From Gemmataceae bacterium (lineage in GTDB: Bacteria > Planctomycetota > Planctomycetia > Gemmatales > Gemmataceae): 6,603 bases of DNA. The DNA lies in NCBI GenBank assembly GCA_947490035.1, contig CANLGS010000239.1:1-6603 (forward strand). The letters run 5' to 3'. Positions 1 through 5,012 of the stretch are shown here, one piece after another (positions within the stretch are counted from its first letter, which is position 1; each line of letters opens with the position of its first letter). The notes under the pieces were generated by a model that was given only the letters and a program-made list of their open reading frames with translations, did no database searches and was not told the origin of the DNA. Both the position numbers and the translations under genes were made by a program.

Positions 1-45
1 GCGCTGGCGAAGTGCGAGATCACCACCGACACGCCGAAGAAGTGA
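1..45 (+). CDS. 3' end of an unidentified plus-strand gene (partial)
   Basis: Frame +1 is open from the first base to a TGA at 43-45 and would encode the C-terminal residues ALAKCEITTDTPKK. All fourteen codons end in G or C, as in the confirmed genes of this window, which supports coding. The reading frame ends 10 nt before the stop of the convergent toxin gene. Too little of the protein is visible to assign a family, and a chance open frame of this length is possible. Confidence 0.5.
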   Translation, partial: ALAKCEITTDTPKK

Positions 46-55
46 CGCGCGGCGG

Positions 56-316
56 TCAGATGCCGACCCACTTGACCGCCGCGACGTAAACGACCTTCGC
101 CGCGTCGTCGATGCGAAACGCGACGCACAGCGGGCGGTGGAACCACAACCGGATGTCCGCCCGCTCGCGCGACTCGCCCAGATCGAACGGGCGATCCCGA
201 AGTAAGCGGTTGATGGCGTCGGCCAGTTCCGCGATCTCCTCCTTGTCGAGCGCTCGCGCCCAAGCCCAACGCAACGTGGCCTCGGCTTGTGGGAACAGGC
301 GCACGGTGTAGTTCAT
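56..316 (-). CDS. RelE/ParE-family toxin of a type II toxin-antitoxin pair
   Basis: An 86-residue basic protein whose layout fits the RelE/ParE toxin fold: an N-terminal strand (YTVRLFPQAE), two helices at about 10-22 and 25-40 (DKEEIAELADAINRLL), then a GES-R turn at 47-50 followed by strands with IRLWFHRPLCVAFRID and VVYVAAVKWV. The conserved pattern P..LGES-R-(I/V)R-PL-V-F-(I/V)D is what I recognise from planctomycete RelE/ParE entries. Family members cleave ribosome-bound mRNA (RelE) or poison gyrase (ParE); the sequence does not show which. The ATG at 316 overlaps the stop of the upstream putative antitoxin in an ATGA (313-316), and GAGGGG at 324-319 can act as ribosome-binding site. Overlap, order (antitoxin first) and size all fit a co-translated toxin-antitoxin module. 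Activity is inferred. Confidence 0.75.
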   Translation of the reverse strand: MNYTVRLFPQAEATLRWAWARALDKEEIAELADAINRLLRDRPFDLGESRERADIRLWFHRPLCVAFRIDDAAKVVYVAAVKWVGI

Positions 317-558
317 CGCCCCTCACGCAAGTCGCGGACGATGTCTTCGAGGAGGCGCCCCGGACCCGTCTGAGCGAACGCCTCTTTCAGTTCCTCCTCG
401 GTGAACGGCGGCTCGATTGGAATGCCCTGATATTTGTCGATCGCGTTCGGCGAGATCGCGTAGGCGATCACCTCACCGGCCTCGTCGCACAGAGCTACGC
501 GGCCCGTCAGCCCGTTCAGTTTCTCGCGCGTGGCCGCGTCCAGAATCACTTTGTCCAT
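313..558 (-). CDS. putative antitoxin partner of the RelE/ParE-like toxin
   Basis: An 81-residue acidic protein. Residues 1-40 look beta-rich (MDKVILDAATREKL, then GRVALCDEAGEVIAYAISP). Residues 51-80 are helical and charged (FTEEELKEAFAQ, GPGRLLEDIVRDLREGR). The pattern LCDE-G-V-(I/L)-Y, then EEEL, then GR-L-(E/D)I---L is one I associate with small antitoxin-like proteins next to RelE/ParE toxins in planctomycetes. It has no recognisable ribbon-helix-helix or helix-turn-helix, so autoregulation by DNA binding is uncertain. The start at 558 has a very good ribosome-binding site (GGAGGTG, 569-563, 4 nt before ATG), stronger than any other in the window, as expected if the labile antitoxin must be made in excess. 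It ends in a 4-nt overlap with the toxin gene. Antitoxin function rests mainly on this context. Confidence 0.65.
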   Translation of the reverse strand: MDKVILDAATREKLNGLTGRVALCDEAGEVIAYAISPNAIDKYQGIPIEPPFTEEELKEAFAQTGPGRLLEDIVRDLREGR

Positions 559-562
559 GTGT

Positions 563-580
563 CACCTCCACCTTGTGGTG
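563..580 (-). promoter_or_regulatory. strong Shine-Dalgarno with overlapping short dyad before the antitoxin gene
   Basis: On the minus strand GGAGGTG (569-563) lies just before the ATG at 558-556. A small inverted repeat, CACC-TTGT-GGTG (569-580), overlaps the 5' edge of this ribosome-binding site and fills most of the 22-nt gap to the upstream stop codon. The ribosome-binding site is clear. Any role of the dyad as an operator or translational hairpin is speculation because a 4-bp stem is easily found by chance. Confidence 0.5.
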
Positions 581-895
581 TTACGCCGAACGGCGGGCCA
601 GGAACTGTTGAATGAGGGCGGCGAGTTGTTCGGCCGAGAGGCCCGCGGGCCGGGTGCGGACGCGTTCCAGAACCCGCTCCGCCAGTTCGCGGGCGAACTC
701 GGCGTCGCCCGCGTCGGCGGGGAGCGGTTCGGACTCGCAATCGAACGAGTGCAGCACCGGTTCGCCGGCGCCGGCGAGTTCGGCCTCGGTCGGGCGCGGG
801 CGGCCCGGCGGACGTGGGGTCGCGGGCGTGCCCGGCGGATCGGGTTCAAACTTGGCCGTGAACGTAATCAACTGCGCGTCGAATTCGGGCTGCAT
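581..895 (-). CDS. hypothetical proline-rich small protein
   Basis: A 104-residue protein I do not recognise. Residues 1-16 (MQPEFDAQLITFTAKF) look structured. About 17-37 is a proline-rich linker (EPDPPGTPATPRPPGRPRP). Residues 60-104 are predicted helical, with two amphipathic stretches (DAEFARELAERVLERV and SAEQLAALIQQFLARR). There is no signal peptide or membrane segment. The ATG at 895 is only 3 nt from the TAA of the DUF6941-like gene (TAATTCATG), with GGGGGA at 907-902 as ribosome-binding site, so the two are almost certainly translated from one message. The coupling suggests a shared role or complex, but nothing in the sequence says what it is. G/C-rich third positions support a real gene. 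Confidence 0.65.
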   Translation of the reverse strand: MQPEFDAQLITFTAKFEPDPPGTPATPRPPGRPRPTEAELAGAGEPVLHSFDCESEPLPADAGDAEFARELAERVLERVRTRPAGLSAEQLAALIQQFLARRSA

Positions 896-898
896 GAA

Positions 899-1309
899 TT
901 ATCCCCCGCTCGCCAAAACCGGGATCGGATGGTCGTCGAGTAACTGACCGCCGCAATAGAAATCGACCGTGTACAAGCCGGTTGCCGGGAAGGTGACACC
1001 TTCCAGCATGAACCGCCCGTAGACGGTCGCGTTCGGGGTTACGAAGTTGTGGTCGAAGAACCGCGCCTGTCCGACACGGTGCCCGGTGTCGAACCGCACC
1101 ACCTCGATTCGGAACGTGACGCGCCCGCGACCGCCGCGGAGCATCGCGAACACGCACAGTTTCGGAAGCGTGTACGGCAACGATGCTCCCGCCGGCACGC
1201 GCAGCGTGTTCCACAGGTTCACGATCATCGGTTTCCCGCCGACCGGGTTCCCGACGACATCATCGCAGACGTACACGCCCTTGAGGACAGGCGGTAACGC
1301 GCCGGCCAT
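899..1309 (-). CDS. DUF6941-like protein of unknown function
   Basis: A 136-residue soluble protein, rich in predicted beta strands: GVYVCDDVVGNP at 11-22, a MIVNLWNTLRVP strand at 28-39, LPKLCVFAMLRGGRGRVTFRIEVVR at 48-72, and a C-terminal GVTFPATGLYTVDFYCGGQLL (104-124). The order of a 'CDD' strand, a 'G.P.IVNLW' strand, a P-x-LCVFA-L--GRG strand, an R-E-VR strand and F-x-GLY-VDFY followed by a final G-x-L strand resembles the DUF6941 family common in planctomycetes, but I make this match from memory. No catalytic motif is visible, and a beta-sandwich fold is my inference. The ATG at 1309 is preceded by an unbroken run of eight G, 3 nt from the start codon, serving as or replacing the Shine-Dalgarno. 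It lies 39 nt downstream of the isomerase gene and 3 nt upstream of the next gene. Confidence 0.65.
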   Translation of the reverse strand: MAGALPPVLKGVYVCDDVVGNPVGGKPMIVNLWNTLRVPAGASLPYTLPKLCVFAMLRGGRGRVTFRIEVVRFDTGHRVGQARFFDHNFVTPNATVYGRFMLEGVTFPATGLYTVDFYCGGQLLDDHPIPVLASGG

Positions 1310-1312
1310 ACG

Positions 1313-1320
1313 CCCCCCCC
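1313..1320. repeat. 8-nt homopolymer C/G tract in the ribosome-binding region
   Basis: Eight consecutive C on the plus strand (G on the coding minus strand), separated by 3 nt from the ATG at 1309. An alternative ATG at 1322-1320 runs directly into the tract but in a different frame from the 1309 start (13 nt apart). The tract replaces a normal purine-mixed Shine-Dalgarno. Confidence 0.8.
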
Positions 1321-1323
1321 ATC

Positions 1324-1338
1324 AGTGTAACAGACACT
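1324..1338. repeat. short inverted repeat between the isomerase and DUF6941-like genes
   Basis: AGTGT (1324-1328) and ACACT (1334-1338) form a 5-bp dyad with a 5-nt loop in the 39-nt gap. The gap is markedly more A/T-rich than its flanks. It could be an operator or a weak mRNA hairpin. It is too small and lacks the U-tract for an intrinsic terminator, so I expect read-through. Confidence 0.3.
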
Positions 1339-1348
1339 TGATATGTTC

Positions 1349-2545
1349 TCACCCCTTCAGCGCGTCGTCGTGCTTGATGCCGCTGGGCGGCAGGTCGGCC
1401 TTGCGGCAGTTCGCCAGCGCCGCCTTCGCCCCGGCGAACTGGTCCGCGTCGTTGTCCTCCCACTCGATCGACACCGCACCCTCGTACTTGATGCGGTTCA
1501 ACTCGATGAAGATCTCTTCGAGGCTGTTCGCGTCGCGCGCGGTGCCGGCGGTCACGAACTTCCAGCCGTTCGTCCAGTGGCCCATCGGTTTGTGCCCGCC
1601 CAGGCGGCCCCCGCGGCAGTGTTCGCGCTCGACCTGCACGCCCTTCACGTGCGCGCAGTGGATGTACTCCGGGAACTCGCGGATGAACTGGATCACCGAC
1701 ACGTTCTGCCACTCCATGTGCGAGCCGTCGAGGTTGAACCCGACCACCGTGGCGTCGAAGCCGGCCTTGTCGAGGAACTTGATGTAGTCGTTCGCGCTTT
1801 CGAGGTCGCCCATCGCGCGCTCGCTGGGGTGGCACTCCAGGTCGTAAGTGATGCCGTACTCCTTGCAGAGCTTCCACACCGGCTCGAACCGCTCGACGAG
1901 CAGTTCCAGCGACACCTGGTACACGTCCGGGATCGGGTGTCCTTCGATCTCGCCGGGCAGCCACGGGAAGAGGAACCAGTGGCTCCAGCAGTGCGCCGGG
2001 GAACCCACGAAGCCGGGCAGCGCGACCTTGCGGCCCTGCAACTTCGACAGGTGACCCGCGTAGCGCGCGGCGGCCATCAGGTCGGCAGTCGCCTCCTTGT
2101 GCATCAGCTTGCCGACTTCGTCCGGCACGAAGAACGGGTCGGTGCGCGGCGGCGAATTGCCCGCGGCGCGCCACGCCTTATACGCGGGGCGCGCGTCGCC
2201 CTTGCCCGAACAGAAGTTGAGCGTCTTCGCGGTCGGCTCGTCGCCGAGGACTTGCCCCTGAAGGTGCGTCGCGACGGTGAAGATTTCCAGCCCGTGCGAC
2301 TTCGCGAGCGCGACGCGCTCCTTCGCGTACTCGGCCGCGCCGGCGTCGGTGTCGCAGCGGCGGAGGTCGAGTTCCCACGAGGCTTCTTCCCAGCCGTCGA
2401 ACCCGGCGGCGGCGATGAACTTGAGCCACTCGGCTTCCTTCACGCCGCCGAACTGCCCGCGAACGAGGCCGATCTGGTGGTGACTGCCCTTGCCGGGCCG
2501 GTGCTTGGGTTTGCCTGCTTCGTCAACGGTCTGCGCGAATCCCAT
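1349..2545 (-). CDS. sugar phosphate isomerase/epimerase (AP-endonuclease-2-like TIM barrel)
   Basis: A 398-residue protein of the xylose isomerase-like TIM-barrel superfamily. These enzymes use a divalent metal to isomerise or epimerise sugars and related polyols. Visible metal- or substrate-site candidates in barrel order are H94 (ATHLQG), E237 (YDLECHPSE), D273 and H276 (FNLDGSHMEW), H299 (CAHVKG) and E361 (SIEWED). There is no signal peptide, so it acts in the cytoplasm. At nearly 400 residues it is longer than the usual 270-300-residue members, with an insert at about 105-150 and a loop at 302-335 (including KPMGHWTNGWKF). The open frame extends further upstream, but the conserved protein begins MGFAQTVDEAG at 2545 with GAGG at 2556-2553, 7 nt before the ATG; anything further upstream would overlap the divergent gene. 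It is the first gene of the five-gene minus-strand run. The actual substrate is unknown. Confidence 0.88.
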   Translation of the reverse strand: MGFAQTVDEAGKPKHRPGKGSHHQIGLVRGQFGGVKEAEWLKFIAAAGFDGWEEASWELDLRRCDTDAGAAEYAKERVALAKSHGLEIFTVATHLQGQVLGDEPTAKTLNFCSGKGDARPAYKAWRAAGNSPPRTDPFFVPDEVGKLMHKEATADLMAAARYAGHLSKLQGRKVALPGFVGSPAHCWSHWFLFPWLPGEIEGHPIPDVYQVSLELLVERFEPVWKLCKEYGITYDLECHPSERAMGDLESANDYIKFLDKAGFDATVVGFNLDGSHMEWQNVSVIQFIREFPEYIHCAHVKGVQVEREHCRGGRLGGHKPMGHWTNGWKFVTAGTARDANSLEEIFIELNRIKYEGAVSIEWEDNDADQFAGAKAALANCRKADLPPSGIKHDDALKG

Positions 2546-2601
2546 CTGAGTGCCTCGCTTGGGAAAGGAAGAGGGTTTGTGCGAATCGGGACGCACCGCA
2601 G

Positions 2602-2630
2602 ACTTTACGCGGCGCGAAAGTGCGGGGCAA
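2602..2630 (-). promoter_or_regulatory. candidate sigma70-type promoter for the isomerase operon
   Basis: On the minus strand TTGCCC (2630-2625) and TAAAGT (2607-2602) are separated by exactly 17 nt, with four of six matches in each box. Transcription would start near 2595 and leave a leader of about 50 nt before the ATG at 2545. This is the only good pair I found in the divergent intergenic region on this strand. Planctomycete promoter consensus is not well fixed, so this is tentative. Confidence 0.4.
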
Positions 2631-2644
2631 GCGCGCGTATGAGG

Positions 2645-2673
2645 TTGCCCGCCACAAACGGGTTCGGCACAAT
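2645..2673 (+). promoter_or_regulatory. candidate sigma70-type promoter for the membrane-protein gene
   Basis: TTGCCC (2645-2650) and CACAAT (2668-2673) are spaced by 17 nt, four of six matches each. The expected transcription start is near 2680, giving a leader of about 37 nt before the TTG start at 2717. It lies back to back with the isomerase promoter. Confidence 0.35.
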
Positions 2674-2716
2674 GGCGGTATGACCGAGCGCGAGGCGTTC
2701 TGACCGGAGCCGACCT

Positions 2717-3145
2717 TTGACCGCCGACCGATTCTTGTGGCTGCTGATGCGGCTCGACGCCATCGTGGTGTTGTGCGCGGTGCCGTGCGCGATGCTGCCG
2801 TTCGCGTGGATGGACGCGGTCCACCGCGACTGGCTGGGGCTTGGCCCGCTCCACGACTCGCCGCTGACGCGGTACATGGCGCGGTCGCTGTCGCTGGTGT
2901 ACGCGATGCACGGCGCCATCGTGTTCGCGGTCACGGTTCGGTGGGCGCGGTACCGGTCGCTGGTGCCGCTCCTCGCGTGGTTGCACGTCGCCCTCGGGTG
3001 TGGGATACTCGCCACCGACCTGGACGCGGGGCTGCCGTGGTGGTGGGCCGGGTTCGAGGGACCGGGCCTGGTCGCGTTCGGATTCGTCAAACTGTTCCTG
3101 TACCGGCGCGCAAGCCGGACGGAGCCGAGCGGTGGAACCTGTTGA
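2717..3145 (+). CDS. small integral membrane protein, four predicted helices
   Basis: A 142-residue hydrophobic protein with predicted membrane helices at about 7-31, 56-76, 82-101 and 107-128, followed by a short basic, polar tail. Charged or polar residues lie inside or at the edge of helices (R12, D14, H65), and a conserved-looking H36-R-D-W39 segment sits in the first loop. I do not recognise a characterised family; it may be a planctomycete-specific conserved membrane protein. An in-frame TGA at 2681 limits the 5' end, and the only sensible start is TTG at 2717, preceded by CGGAG (2705-2709) at 7 nt. It is divergent from the isomerase gene and its stop codon is embedded in the -35 box of the next gene. 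Confidence 0.75.
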   Translation: MTADRFLWLLMRLDAIVVLCAVPCAMLPFAWMDAVHRDWLGLGPLHDSPLTRYMARSLSLVYAMHGAIVFAVTVRWARYRSLVPLLAWLHVALGCGILATDLDAGLPWWWAGFEGPGLVAFGFVKLFLYRRASRTEPSGGTC

Positions 3146-3169
3146 CACGAACCGCGAACCGGTTATCAT
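3142..3169 (+). promoter_or_regulatory. near-consensus promoter of the bS21-like gene
   Basis: A perfect -35 box TTGACA (3142-3147) is followed by a 16-nt spacer and TATCAT (3164-3169), one mismatch from TATAAT. This is the best promoter match in the window. The -35 box includes the stop codon of the membrane-protein gene. A perfect 8-bp palindrome AACCGGTT (3157-3164) ends at the first base of the -10 box and could be an operator. The expected start is near 3176, leaving a leader of about 65 nt before the ATG at 3241. Confidence 0.65.
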
Positions 3170-3188
3170 TCCGGCGTCAGTTCCTTCC

Positions 3189-3202
3189 GAGCCGCACGGC
3201 TC
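3189..3202 (+). promoter_or_regulatory. hairpin in the leader of the bS21-like gene
   Basis: GAGCCG (3189-3194), CA, CGGCTC (3197-3202) is a perfect inverted repeat; in RNA it would fold as a 5-bp GC-rich stem with a GCAC loop. It is followed by ATTTC rather than a real U-tract. It could be the 3' end signal of the upstream gene, or a structure in the rpsU leader, since it lies inside the transcript expected from the 3142-3169 promoter. Confidence 0.5.
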
Positions 3203-3240
3203 ATTTCAACCGGCACCGCGTCAGCCGTATAAGACGCACG

Positions 3241-3519
3241 ATGATGGCTCTTCGGATGCGGGTTCACGACAATGAACCCATCGGGGCGGCACTTCGGCGG
3301 TTTAAAAGGCTCCTTTACCAGCGCGGCGTGATGTGGCAAGTTCGCATCCGATCCGGCGAGACCTTCATTCCCGCGACACAGTACCGGCGGCGGAAGCGCT
3401 TCAAGAAGCGCCTCAAGGCGCGCGAAGCCACGCTCCAAGCACAGAAGGCGGGCGAACAGCCGGTCGCGTGTCTTGAAGAAGCGACCACCGCGTTCTGGAA
3501 GCGCACGGGCAAGCCGTAA
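3241..3519 (+). CDS. rpsU: divergent bS21-family small ribosomal subunit protein with C-terminal extension
   Basis: A 92-residue, very basic protein. Residues 6-30 (MRVHDNEPIGAALRRFKRLL plus YQRGV) match the core of ribosomal protein bS21, whose E. coli form has the same V-(x)2-NEP-(x)3-ALRRFKR-(x)4-G pattern. The second bS21 block (RRREFYEKPT--RKR in E. coli) is only loosely retained: VRIRSGETFIPATQYRRRKRFKKRLKAR at 33-60 keeps R-R-F-P-RRKR spacing but has lost the REFYEKP core. About 30 further residues (AQKAGEQPVACLEE, ending KRTGKP) have no counterpart in E. coli bS21 (71 residues). bS21 binds the 30S platform next to the 3' end of 16S rRNA and helps initiation. I chose ATG 3241, but ATG 3244 and ATG 3256 are equally possible and none has a clear Shine-Dalgarno. 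It has its own strong promoter and is monocistronic or read into the next gene. It is probably a second copy rather than the main rpsU. Confidence 0.8.
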   Translation: MMALRMRVHDNEPIGAALRRFKRLLYQRGVMWQVRIRSGETFIPATQYRRRKRFKKRLKAREATLQAQKAGEQPVACLEEATTAFWKRTGKP

Positions 3520-3537
3520 AGCGATTGCGGCACGACG

Positions 3538-3546
3538 TGGTACAAT
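3538..3546 (+). promoter_or_regulatory. candidate extended -10 promoter for the DUF4058 gene
   Basis: TGG followed by TACAAT (3541-3546) matches an extended -10 element (TGnTAnnnT). No good -35 box lies 16-18 nt upstream, which is tolerated for extended -10 promoters. Transcription would start near 3553, just ahead of the ribosome-binding site GGAAG (3563-3567). Confidence 0.4.
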
Positions 3547-3573
3547 GGCACCGCCTCCAACCGGAAGCCAGTT

Positions 3574-4290
3574 ATGCCGCTGCTCGACCACTTCCGCCCG
3601 CCGCTGGACCGCATGCACACGTGGCGCACGTTCCACGGCACTTGGGCCGTCGCCATCGCCCGGTTGCTTAACACCGGCGGTACGCTTCCACCCGGCTACT
3701 ATGCCGCGCCGTTTCGCGACCGCGACGGGCCGATTGAAGTTGATGCGGCGGCGCTCCACAAACCCGTCGCATCAACCGCACCGGGCGCAACGCAACTGTG
3801 GGCGCCACCCGAACCCGCGGTCGCGGTCGCGGTCGAATGGCCGGATGCCGACGACTCGCACGTCGAGGTGCTGACCGACGACGGCGAAGCCCGGTTGGTC
3901 GCGGCAATCGAACTCCTTAGCCCGCGAAACAAAGACGGGGAGACGGCCCGCAAGGCATTCGCCGCGAAGTGTGCCGAACATCTGCTGCGCGGGTGTAGCG
4001 TGATCGTTGTGGACGTGGTAACGGCGCGGCGCGCAAACATCCAGGCCGAGGTGTTCGCGGCGGTCAATCTGGAAGCGTCGGCCGAACTTCCCGACGGGTT
4101 AAACGCGGCGTCGTACCGCGCCGTCGGGCGCGGGAGCGACGGGCAACTCTACGCGTGGCCGCACGCGCTGGCGCTGGGAAGCCCCTTGCCGACACTCCCT
4201 CTGTGGCTGGACGAGTTCGCGGTGCCGCTCGATCTCGACGCGAGCTACACCGCCGCGTGCGCGGACCTACAAATCCGCCAAACGAAGTAA
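3574..4290 (+). CDS. DUF4058 family protein
   Basis: A 238-residue soluble protein with the hallmarks of DUF4058, a family abundant in planctomycetes and cyanobacteria. It opens with MPLLDHFRPPL, then W17--FH21--W24, a LPPGY segment at 38-42 and IEVD at 54-57. The most conserved block is VEVLTDD---RLVAAIELLSPRNKDG (97-122) followed by R126-F129--KC133 and a VIVVDVVTARRANI strand (143-156). The E-L-x-SP-x-NK segment (113-120) resembles the second half of a PD-(D/E)XK nuclease core, as also seen in Uma2-like proteins, but I cannot confirm an active site and no function is established. Start: ATG 3574 with GGAAG (3563-3567) 6 nt upstream. It is followed after 30 nt by the M48 gene on the same strand, so the two may be cotranscribed. 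Confidence 0.85.
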   Translation: MPLLDHFRPPLDRMHTWRTFHGTWAVAIARLLNTGGTLPPGYYAAPFRDRDGPIEVDAAALHKPVASTAPGATQLWAPPEPAVAVAVEWPDADDSHVEVLTDDGEARLVAAIELLSPRNKDGETARKAFAAKCAEHLLRGCSVIVVDVVTARRANIQAEVFAAVNLEASAELPDGLNAASYRAVGRGSDGQLYAWPHALALGSPLPTLPLWLDEFAVPLDLDASYTAACADLQIRQTK

Positions 4291-4320
4291 GCAATACGCT
4301 TCGCGATACTGGGGACGAGA

Positions 4321-4956
4321 ATGCTCAACCTGCTCTGGAATCTGGTCGGCGACGATTCGGCAAACGAGGCGAAAGCGCTCGCGGGGATGCTCAAGGAGTT
4401 CCCCGAATTGCCCGATTGGTCGGGCGCGGTGCAACCGCTCCTCGACCGGTTGCGCCATTACAACGGCGTCAAGCGTTCGCTCGACTGCCGGGTGCTGTCC
4501 GGGATGCCGTTCAACGCGCTGGCACTGTCGCACAAGACAATCGTCATCGCGGAGAGCCTGGTAGACTTCTGCCGGGGGCAGACGCACCAGATGGCGTTCG
4601 TGATCGCGCACGAACTCTCGCACCTCCATCGCGGTCACGCACGCGAACAATCGCGCGCCACCGCGATGGCCGGGATGCTGACCTTCAACCCGCTTCTCGC
4701 GATGGGGGTCAAGGCGCTCCTCGGTCGCGTGTGTAGCCGCGAAAACGAATTTGAAGCCGACCGCGACGCGACCACGTTCTGCCACCGCGCGGGTTACTCC
4801 GTTCAAGCCGGCGCGGATTTTCTGGAACGACTCCGAAGCGGCGAGCTGCCCAGCGGGGTGATTCAACAACTCATGAGCACCCACCCGCCGCTCGCCGAAC
4901 GGCTTGAGGAAATCCGGGGCACCGCGAACCGGTTGCGGACGAATGCAACCGAGTGA
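4321..4956 (+). CDS. M48-family zinc metalloprotease (compact, no signal peptide)
   Basis: A 211-residue protein with the gluzincin signature HELSH at 97-101 (zinc ligands H97 and H101, catalytic E98) and the third ligand E143 in SRENEFEADRDA (139-150), the M48 EF-x-AD box. A C-terminal STHPPLAERLEEI segment matches the conserved HPP-x-x-R region of M48/Ste24/HtpX-like enzymes. Unlike HtpX there are no flanking transmembrane helices, and unlike LoiP or BepA there is no lipoprotein signal or TPR repeats. The only hydrophobic stretch is about 113-137 between the zinc motifs, which is expected for the fold. It is therefore probably cytoplasmic. Start ATG 4321 is preceded by GGGGA (4311-4315). 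It follows the DUF4058 gene by 30 nt and converges on the sulfatase gene. The substrate is unknown; proteolysis of unfolded proteins is the usual family theme. Confidence 0.85.
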   Translation: MLNLLWNLVGDDSANEAKALAGMLKEFPELPDWSGAVQPLLDRLRHYNGVKRSLDCRVLSGMPFNALALSHKTIVIAESLVDFCRGQTHQMAFVIAHELSHLHRGHAREQSRATAMAGMLTFNPLLAMGVKALLGRVCSRENEFEADRDATTFCHRAGYSVQAGADFLERLRSGELPSGVIQQLMSTHPPLAERLEEIRGTANRLRTNATE

Positions 4957-4980
4957 CCGCCACTTGTGCGCCACTCGCGA

Positions 4981-4994
4981 AGCCGCAAGCGGCT
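4981..4994. terminator. hairpin between convergent genes, possible bidirectional terminator
   Basis: AGCCGC (4981-4986), AA, GCGGCT (4989-4994) is a perfect inverted repeat; in RNA it would be a 5-bp stem with a CAAG loop. It lies 24 nt after the M48 stop and 18 nt after the sulfatase stop on the opposite strand, the position expected for a shared terminator. There is no U-tract on either side, so it may serve for mRNA end protection, or termination may depend on Rho. Confidence 0.5.
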
Positions 4995-5012
4995 GAGGAA
5001 CCAGATCGCCTG

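Noticed and set aside
1343..2683. 446-residue plus-strand open frame
   Set aside because: It is antisense to the isomerase, rich in Arg/Val/Ala/His as expected from a GC-rich shadow frame, and has no recognisable motif.
2546..3169. N-terminal extension of the isomerase reading frame to an ATG at 3169
   Set aside because: The extra 208 residues are Arg/Pro/His-rich low-complexity antisense to the membrane-protein gene, and the family-like protein begins at 2545 behind a Shine-Dalgarno.
2737..3240. 5' extension of the bS21-like frame to 2737
   Set aside because: This part is an Arg/Ala/Gly-rich shadow of the membrane-protein gene; bS21 homology starts only after 3241, downstream of a strong promoter.
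3511..3535. Terminator after the bS21-like gene
   Set aside because: Only a 4-bp GCCG/CGGC stem with a long loop and no U-tract is present, too weak to call.
3151..4934. Identical 14-mer ACCGCGAACCGGTT at 3151-3164 and 4921-4934
   Set aside because: The second copy encodes residues of the M48 protein, and in such GC-rich sequence one 14-bp match within 6.6 kb is not clearly beyond chance.
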